Origin: Lutraria lutraria | Taxonomy: Eukaryota > Mollusca > Bivalvia > Venerida > Mactridae | DNA: 64,000 nt | Assembly (NCBI GenBank): GCA_964023205.1 | Contig: OZ026847.1 | Coordinates: 880,501-944,500, forward strand | Direction of reading: 5' to 3' | Shown: one piece after another, positions 1 through 10,480 of the stretch | Numbering within the stretch: the stretch's first letter is position 1 | Layout of the letters: every line of letters starts with the position of its first letter | Position numbers and translations under genes: made by a program | Notes under the pieces: model-generated | Told to the model about the DNA's origin: nothing | Databases searched by the model: none | Seen by the model: only the letters and a program-made list of their open reading frames with translations

Positions 1-285
1 TGATAACTTTCGAAATTAACTGACGCTTGTCACACCGTCAATCACATCTTTTTTGTATATATTCAAAATGAATAGCAATGTTAAATTGTTTGTACAGAAC
101 GGCTAGTAACCATTAATTTGGATAAGTGTCAAAAATAGTGTCATTGATAATACAGTATACAATACAATATCTTTTTAGGCCGTATCTCTTATAATAGTGC
201 TGTTAAGTTTTATCTTTCAAACACCGTAACAGTTTTCATTCTTCGCAGAACCAGCTAGTGTATTGGCTTTAACATTTTGTGAAAT

Positions 286-330
286 ACGACGTCACGACAC
301 GTGACTATTTTCTCAAAATGGCGGCGCCCT
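286..330 (+). promoter_or_regulatory. Promoter-like cluster: CRE, E-box, YY1 motif
   Basis: Within 45 bp lie GACGTCA (CRE-like, 288-294), CACGTG (E-box, 298-303) and AAAATGGCGGC (315-325), which matches the YY1 consensus often found at the start site or first codon of TATA-less animal genes. The spot is GC-rich against AT-rich surroundings. The ATG inside the YY1 motif opens only a 12-codon frame, so if this is a first exon it must splice out almost at once. No transcript direction can be proven. Confidence 0.35.
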
Positions 331-524
331 ATGAGATTCGCTCAATCACTAAATGACAATATTAAATCACCAATATTTTTGTTAAATGATGGATTTATAA
401 AAAAATGCAGGAATCATCATAACTTTAATAGTTCTACACGACTAAGTGCTTGAAAAGTCAACACTGCTTTGCCCTTTAAACTTAATTAAACCTAATTTAA
501 AATTAGTCACATTTTACCACTTAC

Positions 525-636
525 CTTTCCGTTTATTATCATACATTCTTCGCTCATCAACAAATTGACGTTTTCGTTCTCTTTTGTTGTAAAATTCTTC
601 TTTGAGTTGCCTTCAGATACTTTGTTTCTTAGACAT
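525..636 (-). CDS. Possible short exon, charged peptide (weak)
   Basis: Read on the minus strand, an ATG at 636-634 leads into a charged, coiled-coil-like stretch (including NKRERKRQFVDERRMYDNKR) and ends at a consensus donor GTAAG (524-520). Against it: codon 8 of this frame is TGA, so either the true start is further in, the exon is decayed, or another frame is used (a second frame is also open across the segment). An upstream CAG just before the ATG could act as an acceptor. I do not recognise the product. The promoter-like cluster at 286-330 lies on the wrong side to drive it. Confidence 0.2.
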
Positions 637-3429
637 ACTGTCGAGGCCGGTAAGACCCTGAGCGTCTTGAAGCAGTACTGGTCTATTATCGCTATCCCCA
701 GCCTCTATTATCCTGTTGGCAAACGAGTGATTTAGTTGCTTTCATATTTTGAGTAAGAAATAATGAGCTGTCGATGGAAGCGTCATGCTCGTCAAAGAAC
801 AGATGAATTCCAAATTGTTTGGAATATGTTTTGAATGGTTAACGTCTCTGGTAATTTGTTTCGATGAAAAGCAACCCGATTAGTTGCCTTTAGTATCAAA
901 ATAGTGTAAGCCTTATTAAACACGTTAATGAGGTTATAAAAAATTTCATTGACATTATGTCGATTGCGTAAATGGCAAAATGTCCACTGCACCTTTTATC
1001 TCTTTTTTAATGGATATTCAATGTGTTCAACAAACACTGAACTGGAAATTTCAGCGCAATACAGCCCTTTAACTCTGTTTACCATTATAATCAGGTCCAA
1101 TGTTTTAGATTGAGATTTGAGAAGGAGTTTCAAAAACAATCATATTATCCTATGCTTTTCGTTTTATTGGTATCATATAGTTCATTTAATTTTTTTTGAC
1201 TGACGATATCTAGAATGAACGATTTTGTCACAAACTCGAAACCAGTTTTCAATATTGTGATGGAAATCAGCATTCAGATGTCTGACGTATTGAGAGGCTA
1301 ATGTTCCGGTATTTAAATTCTGCAACTTAAAAATATTCACTTTACTAATGTAATCCTATCCTTTTGATTTTTTAAAATGGACCCGTCCCATTCGAAGAAA
1401 GTTAGTACATATAATAATAAATAATACAAACTTTAAAAGAGAATTAAAGAACAATTGTTTGACATTACTAGTATTAAATTAATAATCTTTATTTGATACG
1501 CTTAGAATTTCCTCCATACCAATACACTGACTGATGTCCGATTCTAAGGCTTACAACGTGTTCGTATTAATACTTTAGTATCATTTAAAATAATAGAAAA
1601 TATTGCTGGCAAATAAGTATACTGTCGCAGCTTTCTTTAATACTTACAACAATATGAAACATAATGTTTTCTGAGTTCCGAGCAGTATTATACTCCGGAT
1701 ACCAATTTATCAATGTATGAGCATTGTAGATGGCTTCACATAATCTGTCTGATGGCCCTGTCTTAAGTACAATAAAGATATGATCAGGTCTAACCAACAT
1801 ATTATTTCAAGTACACTACCAGTATGGACATACCAAAGCTTTAATATACATATATTTACCATCCCTTGTCTAATTGGCTCCGTTTCAATTTCTGTTTGTC
1901 CAAAATGTTGGCTTTACTACATCTTTAGGTGATAATTATATTACAGATAGAAAACATTGCTATTTAGAGAATGTAGAAGCAGAGATGGAAGAATGGTTTT
2001 CATATTTAATACACTCGTATTGCTCTAGGATTGCCTTCAATCGCCTGATAAAATGTGTTATTGGAGACACCGTGTATTATACTATCCTCAAGACTTGTGT
2101 TAATGACGTAATGTTCGTATAGTCGGGGAGTATGTTAATATGACACTTTTTGCACCAAATATTACATATTGATCCGCACAATGTTTTCTTGCAGTAGTCA
2201 TTTCTGTTCAGTCAGAAATTCCCAAACCTAAACTACTGAAATTCTGAAAAACATTAATACATGGTGTACTACCTTTCTTCAACTTAATGTAATACAGCAA
2301 TACAATAATTCATGTCAACAGTAAGTGGTGTTTGGTCGAGAAACACAATCTTACAATTTAAATGTACGTGTATTGGAGGATATTTTTGTTCACACCACTT
2401 TAATTTGCAGAAATCTAATATTCGTCAAACTATAGATAAAACATTATTACAATATGGATATCACCAAATAAATGTACACAGGAAAGAAAATGGTGCGATT
2501 AGAAGTGGCCAAGGTGAGTATTCAACTTAATTCGGAGCTTTAATACGTATCACTATATACGTATGTGCCTAGGATGAGACATTTATTCACATGGAAGTCT
2601 TGTTTTTTCCTTTATTGATCGTACATTCACTTACAAGATGAAAGGAAATAATCTTCTATGTGCCATCAGACGTATACCATGTCTGATTATCATATTCTGT
2701 CTGATACCATGTGGTATGTTTTCATCTGTTGTCGGTTTCAGAAAACATTTAGATATTTAAATGGAACAGCTGTTTGTAGATACCTAAAACAAGGTCAGAA
2801 GAAAACATTTACAAAAGGGGTTGCAATGCTTGTAAGATTAAAATTGTCATATTTACTTAGTCTTGTCTATGGAATTGGTTCCAGATATGTTATAAAATGT
2901 TTGCAACTCGTCTTATAAAGCCGTACCTGATGTCATTTTGAAAATTTTACTATTCATCCTTGATGTTTTATGACTGTAATAAAACCACAAACGTGTCTAT
3001 CGAATGGACTCCAGATAAATTAATGTAAAATGTAATCTTATTGTGAATTACTGACGAGTGTGAGTCACAATGGTAAGTCTTTATATTCTCTTTAAATAGA
3101 TTCGCTGTTTGTATAAAATTACAACATTTCCACACGGAACACACTTTTGAGACAAAATTGTAAATGAGATTAGAGATACTTGAAGAAATATGGTAATTTT
3201 GTCCTCTGATAACATATGGCTGCGTATAAGGTAATAGGTAGGCAAGTGCACATGATATGTGAGTAACATTTCACCGATCAACACATCAAATCCTGAGCAC
3301 AAAAGTAACCCAGCAACACAGTTACTTAAGACCGAATTATCTGTTAGGAAAACTCACATAATTTATAAAGTTGTGGTTACCACACCGTTTGATCAATTAA
3401 TACATACTGGCATAAGGTAAATGGTTGAA
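637..3429. other. No gene seen
   Basis: AT-rich sequence with scattered stops in all frames. Small open frames of 66-86 codons at 792-992, 1585-1800, 1874-2122, 2312-2530, 2658-2918 and 3081-3302 have no recognisable motifs. No repeat shared with the rest of the window was noticed. Confidence 0.5.
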
Positions 3430-6400
3430 TTAACACCAATCACACTTCATAAATTAAAATGGCAACTCATTATTTTGTTTAGTGCATGCTTAAAACTGAA
3501 GCATAATCATATAGAACTTGATGGCTGAATGGGCTCGATGTTCATTGGTATCTTAACCCTATGTCTAAAAGAACAGAACATTTCTCAAATATACTATAAT
3601 AAGAACGCAGCTAAAACTTCCATTGTGTAATTGTCTAGAAGCTCGAGCGTTAACTCGATTCGTTCCGTAATCATACAACCCTCTCATCTTGAAAGTGCAA
3701 ATAGTCGTAGAACAGAAGTCGCTTTGATTTATTTTATCATAGAAGTGAGCGCTGTTCACAATTTGTATGGTGTTTTTTATTTATTAAAATGGACATGGTT
3801 TGATAGCCGGTTATTTGAATTATTTATTGAAATAATGTGTTGAATTTCGAGCGATGTATTGTATCTGTATGAATCACAGACGTCGGTTCTCAGATATCCG
3901 AGCCATGTTTAATGGGCATTAATTTCAGACATTGATTTCAGGATATTTAAACATCAATACTTTATGGCTTTCTGTGTTTTTATTATGGGTATGAATGGAT
4001 ATTTATTGAATTGCAGGAGCATGTTTGTATGTCATGCCAAGTACATAATGTTTATTTCACGCACGTCTTAGCGTCAACTCAGATCAAGTACAACGCATCC
4101 TCGGTGGTAAAGTCTAGAGAAATACTTGTTCGTTCTGCTGTCCTGTATGACAGCCAATGCGCATCCATACAAAATACCATTAAACCGAAGAAGCATCTTC
4201 ATAAATTATGTTGCCTTCACACGGTTCACACCAGTGTAATAGATGGAGTGCTGTTGTAAACCCGATAAATGGTAAAAAGACATTAAGAACGACAGACATT
4301 TTATTAATTTTAGTTTCTTGATACGTAAATAAAACTACGACAGATTTTGCTATTCAGATCGATAGGTGTGATATTATTATTTAAGTTTCTATTAATTGAA
4401 ACCCTAACGATAATTGTAGCAAACATTGATAAAAAGTTTCAATTTAAAAAGTCATCGTTGACCTCTTGCAGATATCACTTAACTGTCGGATGGGTGAGTT
4501 TGTTTCACCGATTTGAACATGTAGTGTCTTTGCTCTCTGGTATTGTTCGACAATTGTAGCATGAGCGTTTGTCATTTCTTTCCCTACCCTTTTCGGTTCG
4601 TACATGTACTGTGGCAATCATTTAAGAGTATGGAAATGTTGCACTTTGTACATTTTGCATAACTGTGTGTGCTTCGTGAATTATTACAAGTTTCTTCAAA
4701 CAGACAGAGTAAGAGGGGTGTTTTGTAGAAGTTCACATTACGAGAAACGAATTTGCAATCAATATCATGACAAACTCATTCCTGAAACTAAACGATCTAA
4801 AATTCCGTATCATTTGCACAGAAAACTCCTGATTGCAATCTGAATACAGAAAGAAACAAATGAAATCATTTTTTATAATAGTTGCTGGTTTTGTTTCTAT
4901 TTCGTCATATTGTTTTACTGTATGCCATCACGTTGACCCAATCATTCAAGGACCGGTTTCAGGATTTAATTAAAGACAAGGAAACCTCTGAAGGGAAAGA
5001 ACGAAGCCAATTATCATAGACGTAAAATGAAGCTCACTAAACCTTCAATTAGGTAAAAAAAGTGTTTCTGTTTATCAAGTCAATACAACTCGTATGTATC
5101 TTCCTAGTTTGATTGTAAATGCACTAATTTTTCAGTTAGGATATTTTTGTGTACACTACACAAAACTGGCATGCCATGAAATTACATGAAATTGCATCGC
5201 ACCGTAAGCTACAAACCCATTTATTGGTGAAGAATCAATTGTAAAATATGTAATTAAACGTGTAGGCTTAATGTTGAACTTTGTGAGACTTTATAAGAAA
5301 ACTAGATAATAATTTTATGTACAACATAGCAACTTATTTACAATAAACATGATGCATACGCAGTCTAGAAAACTAGCTTTGAACGAAACTACTCGTTATT
5401 CAGATAAAAGAATATCATTTAGATTTGTTCTGTGGGGTTTAACGTCGCACCACCAGTCAAGGTCTTTTAATGACTTTTTTAGCTTTAACGATGGAGTAAG
5501 AACTCATGTTTAAACTCGGATAGAACAACCGATCTTCTGAAAGCTTGCTGGACAGCCTCTCCACACGTCATAGTTCGAGATTCGAACTGACAGTGTTGGA
5601 GGGACTTATGATTGCAAGTTAGAGACCACATCCACTTGATTCCTTGTAAAAAACTTGTATGGATCGTATTGTCATAAACTTCCCAGAAAAATGAAATAAT
5701 ACATGTTTCACCAATTCATTAAATCCGGGTATTTTGTGTTACGTTATTCATGAATCTAGATATTCTGAAAACGAAACACTCAAAACGTCAATACCTTTTT
5801 TGTATGCAATGAACGTGATTGGAAACATGCTTCATATGTGTTTCTAGTTTGTGAGTCTATGTTTTTAATACTAACCATGTACAGCTGTCATGTACAAATA
5901 CATTGTAAACTCTCCAAAGCAACAAAATTTGGAAGTAACATGTTGTTGGTGAGAGGTTGTTGCTCTAGAGAGATTAAATTAATGGTTAAATCGGAAAATA
6001 AAACTGCTGTAGTTGAAAGGATGTTTTTGCTCAGGAGAAGGTCGCTTTGTGAGATTGTACTGTACATGACATTTTACCTGTGGTTTAGAATCGTTTATAT
6101 AACATAAATAAAAAAGTTCATATATCCTGGTTCAATGGAGAGTACATGATATTATACATGTTTTCTCCGTGTGTTCCTGTATACATTACTGATCAGTTTT
6201 AGGTTTCAAAGGGATTTATTGTACAGCTCTCATCTCTCGTGTGTGTTTTACCTGTTCCAGTTTGTGTAGATTATTGGATTAATTATTAAACGCTTGATAT
6301 TTATCATAGATTGTCTAACAGACAGCAATTATACATAAGTCTTGTGAAACTAACATTCATTTGCTAGTAGAAATCGATTTCTTTAGTCCTATGATGTTTT

Positions 6401-6660
6401 CTGATAAAGACTGTTTGTAAATCTAGTGAACGGATGAATTCCTAGTTAATTCATAAAACCAATAGATTAAACGTTATATGTATTAAATGTAATTATCCGT
6501 TTGAAAGAGCATTTGCAAATAATGTCTTCCTCATTTAATGAATAGGAACATTCTACTGGTTTTGTGTATATGGATATAGATGTACAAACTTGTACAATCA
6601 TGTCTTTCCAAAATTTATAATTATGTTATGTAGGGACTTTTCGTGTCGTCATTTCCTAAG
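3430..6660 (+). repeat. Segmental duplication, copy 1 (partner 46,020-63,690)
   Basis: This stretch aligns in the same orientation, in order, with 46,020-48,280, then 59,865-60,510, 61,292-61,532 and 62,575-63,690. Matching landmarks are AGTGCATGCT (3480 and 46,080), the block around 3604-3723 and 47,449-47,568, GAATTATTACAAGTTTCTTC (4678 and 59,898), and GTAGGGACTTTTCGTGTCGT (6633 and 63,652). The copies are clearly diverged by substitutions and small indels. Copy 1 lacks the three large insertions and the satellite expansion of copy 2, so it acts as an empty-site reference. Copy 1 has about 240 bp near 4215-4440 that copy 2 lacks. No gene is recognised in it. Confidence 0.85.
5541..5592 (+). 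repeat. Single ancestral unit of a minisatellite expanded in copy 2
   Basis: One unit beginning AAGCTTGCTGGACAGCCTCT sits here, followed directly by the unique tail CAGTGTTGGAGGGACTTATG. The same tail follows the last of 22 units at 62,575 in copy 2. The single-copy state here shows where and from what the array grew. Confidence 0.8.
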
Positions 6661-7300
6661 GTTGCTGTGAATGTATAGGGTAATGCTAAATGTCCTGTAA
6701 CATTTTAGTCTAAGACTTATCATATATATGTACCTACATATTATAACGTTACGATGTATTGTTTATTAGCATGTCATACTATAAGATACTTAATAACTAA
6801 TACATCCTGTTGTTTTTTGTGCTTGTATACTATGCTGTATAATCGTGTCAGGGGCTGGAGGTCGATACATCACTATTTAATTTTTATTTGATTTCTGATA
6901 ACAACACATACAGGGTATCACAGAGGATTTAGGGATAAAACAATCCATGTACATACTGTTTTTATCAGAATCCGCTTTGTCGCAAATTACGTTTGTTTGA
7001 TTATGAGCGTCATATGTATTGTTCTGTCCATTTCCTCCGTTTATTATTAATGAACGATTTTACGATTCAAATGAATAATCTATAGAACTTATATTCCCAC
7101 GAGTGTTTTGTCTTGTTTTTACTTTGTAAACCGGACAATGCAGTCAATTAATGACTCATTTAGTCGATAATTGTCCACTAGGTATTCATACACATTCCAA
7201 TGTGTACACTACGGTAGCGCTATGCACCGACCTGTGTTCTTCTGCTCGGGGCATTATGGGTATTTGCAGGAACTACTTACAAAATGGAAGTTATAAACAA
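6661..7300. other. No gene seen
   Basis: AT-rich, non-coding. Nothing recognised beyond the end of the segmental duplication. Confidence 0.5.
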
Positions 7301-7302
7301 TA

Positions 7303-7578
7303 ACATAGCGTGACGTCACCGTATGGTACGCGTAATCCAACATTGCGTTTCATTGAATAATTAGTGTTATTGACAAAGCACAATAATAGAACTGGTATAA
7401 CGTATTCATTTTACATAACTAAACACATTTTGTTAATAACACACAACCGATATGGTTGTTTTGACATTTTTTATCCTTCGGCGTAACTATATTTAAGCGT
7501 ATGTATAACTATCTAAATGTGGATAGTAACCAGTTCTATGTATAGAGGTTAGACAAACGTAGTGACGTCACGCTATGT
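7303..7578. mobile_element. Candidate MITE, 276 bp, TIRs contain CRE palindromes
   Basis: The ends are perfect 17-bp inverted repeats: ACATAGCGTGACGTCAC at 7303-7319 and its reverse complement at 7562-7578. Each contains a full CRE, TGACGTCA. A second inverted pair, ATAGAACTGG and CCAGTTCTAT (about 7387 and 7530), is nested inside. It has no coding capacity. The flanks are TA on the left and AT on the right, so the target duplication is not clean. Size and structure fit a small non-autonomous DNA element, but no second copy is in the window. Confidence 0.5.
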
Positions 7579-8299
7579 ATAGAACGTGCACATTCTGGTA
7601 CTAAGTATTTAACAAACGAAAAACTTTTTTTTCATGGAAGTATTAATGGTTTTGAACGAAGGCCCATTACTCTTTAATTATTCAACTTTAATATACCATT
7701 CACTACACGAATACTAGTATAAAGTTATTGTCTAGGGGAAAACTAGTTATCGGTGATTGATATGCTGATCAGACCCAAATTGGAATATAGTAACAACTTT
7801 TAGAACGATGCTTGATTTTTGTAAGTCCCAATACTATAGCAACGTTTCTAAAACATCTAAGTATACAAATTACATTATGCTATCATTGGATTTCGTTTAA
7901 ATATACGCCGTCAAATATTCAGACCACGGTAACATAATACACACCATAAGTAATAGTCACAATTATTTAACGAAAACATTTACCTAAAAGTCATGTTCTG
8001 TCTCATCATTTACGTCAGTAGCCGACATGAATATCGCATTTTATAAGATTGTTATGTTGCAATCCACGAAGGATTTCTGAACAAGTTATACATAATTTAC
8101 ACTCAGTACTAGTATTTACTTCTTAAACATTTTTATCCATTTTCCAGAACTTTCCGCGTTCAGATATTTCCAAAATGATTCGATTTAAGAAGCATATATT
8201 ATTCATTTTGTTTATGTAAACCAGACGTATTCTTCCAAGTTGTAAATAAAATCAGACATGGTTCGTGGAATAGATTAAATTTATTTATTTACAAAATGA
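7579..8299. other. No gene seen
   Basis: AT-rich, non-coding; no motif or repeat recognised. Confidence 0.45.
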
Positions 8300-8450
8300 A
8301 TTATATTCAAGAAATTTCGAACCCCAGTGAGGACTGGGTTAGAACTGATGCGGTCAGTTGGTGAGCCGTCAGCTAGTTGGGCCATCTCAGCCAGGCGCCC
8401 AGCAAATGGAGAAGGGATTCGGTAGGTATTGCTCTCACAAAGGATAGACG
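8300..8450 (-). repeat. Dispersed repeat, possibly Pol III-derived (partner 33,125-33,235)
   Basis: On the minus strand this reads through GGCTGAGATGGCCCAACTAG, GACGGCTCACCAACTGACCG and CACTGGGGTTCGAA. The same succession, with substitutions, occurs on the plus strand at 33,125-33,235. GGGGTTCGAA resembles a Pol III B box, so a SINE origin is plausible, but no convincing A box is seen. An 80-codon open frame at 8281-8523 is incidental. Confidence 0.55.
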
Positions 8451-8840
8451 TCTCAAAAGCCAACTTGGCTGGCTCTTTCAATAGGGGTGACATGAATATA
8501 AACAAAACTGATACCGACACCACCTTTTATAAAAGCTGAAGGAATTCTTAGTACATGTTTGTCTATCTATTTCGGTTAGCAAGATGTAGTCAATGAAATA
8601 ATCTATAAAACCTACTTACAATCGAATCTATTTCTTATATCATTTATCATTACATCGTAAGGTAATGCACATCAATTAAGAATAAGATAGAATGCTAGAA
8701 TGACTAGTTTCCTTAAATACATCAAGTTGTAATATACTGTCAATGTACTCGTATTTAGTCCAACATTTGTCAATTAAGGTATTAATTATCAAAATGCTCA
8801 TGTTGGTATTTCTGTCGTCCACAGACTGTTTCACAAATAC

Positions 8841-8970
8841 AGCAAACATAGATTTATGTACCACAAACTGCCGGGATTTTTGTTACACCTTATATATGGG
8901 CCACATAAACTAATCAAACGATTTTACGGTGCGCATTGCAAGAGTCTTTCTGGCATACGTAAGATAATGA
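8841..8970 (+). repeat. Diverged direct repeat, unit 1
   Basis: Shares with 9249-9396 the ordered blocks CAAACATA, TGTACCACAAAC, GGATTT, GTTACAC, ACGGTGCG and TAAGATAATG. The two units start about 408 bp apart and are clearly diverged. No function is apparent. Confidence 0.6.
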
Positions 8971-9248
8971 CATAACATCAAAATGCAAAATGAGCAATTT
9001 ATCGTGTGTTCGTGTCGTCGCGCTTTGACATTTGGGGGCGAACACACGAATATATGAAATGGCAGAAATCAGCTACCAAATGAAACAGTTTTCGTCTAGT
9101 GATAAAATCTTAAAATTTACGAGAACAGTAGATGACACATCAAACTTTATTCTAGACAAAAATAAAAAAAATCCCCCGGGCAGATTTTTAATAAAAATAA
9201 TTTAAGATTGAAAGTGAGAAGAAAACAACATTGAATTTCAAAAATATA

Positions 9249-9396
9249 GCAAACATAAATTAATGTACCACAAACAGCCAGGATTTAGTTACACAAAACG
9301 TGACACCTTATTTATTATGATACAAGAACATGGACCACTTAAACTAATTTATCGACTTTACGGTGCGTAAGAGTCATATGTAAGATAATGGCACGA
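9249..9396 (+). repeat. Diverged direct repeat, unit 2
   Basis: Partner of 8841-8970. It carries a small internal insertion around ACAAAACGTGACACC relative to unit 1. Confidence 0.6.
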
Positions 9397-9502
9397 ATTG
9401 TTATCTTGTTTCCGCTAACCTGACCGATCATCTTCCTTCAAGTTTAAACGTTTTTTTTTTTGAAACGTGTGGACTAAATAATCTATCCATTACTATGAAA
9501 TA

Positions 9503-10480
9503 CACTGCTCAAAATATTTAAAGGAGCATACATATATTTCGGTTTCTATTGATTCTAACTGCAGGTAAGAAGAAACAATTAATGTCACCTAACACGATCC
9601 TTTAATCAACTGAATAACAATTCTGATAAGAAATGTCAATTTCATGGAAAGAAATGTAAGGAATTGGAAAAAAACAAGTATCAATGATGTAACTTAAAGT
9701 CGCAATAAATTCAAAAATCAAAATCAAAACTTGCTAAAACAACTGTCAGTAATGTGTATGACCACCCCTTCTACGCATGCTCGTTATGAGAATAGCTATA
9801 GTCTGTTTAGGTAACCTCTCTCGTTTCAATATGAGCGCCTGTATAAAGTCCTGTACCGCCAGTGATGGGTTGTCTCGTCTCACATGATCGATAGGTGTTA
9901 AGTCTGTGGATCGTGCCGGCCAATCCATAATATTTATAACCTCAATGTTTAGGTAGGCTGTGTCCACACGAGTGGTATGCGGGCATGCATTTGACGTGCA
10001 TTTGAACGAAGCCGTCACCAATGACTCAGGCAAATTGGCTCACAGCGGGATCCAGAATCTCATCGCGATAACTCTGTCAATGACATACAGGTCCGTGCGA
10101 CCACGCAAACATATTCGTTCCCACACCATTACCGACCCACCTCCGAAACGGTCGTGTTCGACAATGTTACAACTTGCATAACGTTCTCCACGACCTCTCC
10201 TAACACGTCCTCGCCTATCACAAGACGATAACCGAAATCTGCTCTTGGCCGTGAACAGTACAGTCTGCCATTCATTTATCCCACATTGCAAATTTTCTTG
10301 AGCAAAGTCCAGGCGGCGATTTCTGTAAATAAAGGCGGCAAAACAGGGCCGCGCATGAGCTGTCTGGCGTCAAGGTCACATTCATTTAGCCTGTTACTCA
10401 CCGTCTGATTAGATAAACGACAACCAGTGGAAGCTGGAATTCATTGCGGAGCCTAACAGCAGTAGTCTTTCGATTACTGA
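9503..10480 (-). mobile_element. Decayed Tc1/mariner-superfamily transposon
   Basis: The low-coordinate end is a Tc1-type terminus, CACTGCTCAAAATATTTAAA, at 9503, preceded by TA (9501-9502), the expected target dinucleotide. A transposase remnant follows on the minus strand. The matching terminus at the high-coordinate end was not found, so the element is probably truncated near 10,480 and the inner boundary is approximate. Confidence 0.75.
9746..10470 (-). pseudogene. Tc1-like transposase remnant
   Basis: This encoded the DDE transposase of a Tc1-like element, which would cut and join element ends at TA sites. Seen: minus-strand segments NEWQTVLFTAKSRFRLSS, GERYASCNIVEHDRFGGGSV then MVWERI (10,040-10,291), and NIMDWPARSTDLTPIDHV with MRRRGGHTHY at the C terminus (9746-10,033). 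In the family the first motif reads F-T/S-D-E-S-R-F; here it is FTAKSRF, so the first catalytic aspartate is lost. The terminal acidic residue, usually E in PIEH, is D. The frame breaks between 10,033 and 10,040, an internal stretch is missing near PIDHVRRDNP, and the N-terminal part upstream of 10,291 has stops. The copy cannot make an active enzyme. Family assignment is from motif memory. Confidence 0.8.

Noticed and set aside
792..992. 66-codon minus-strand frame near the weak exon candidate
   Set aside because: No motif and no convincing splice link to 525-636.
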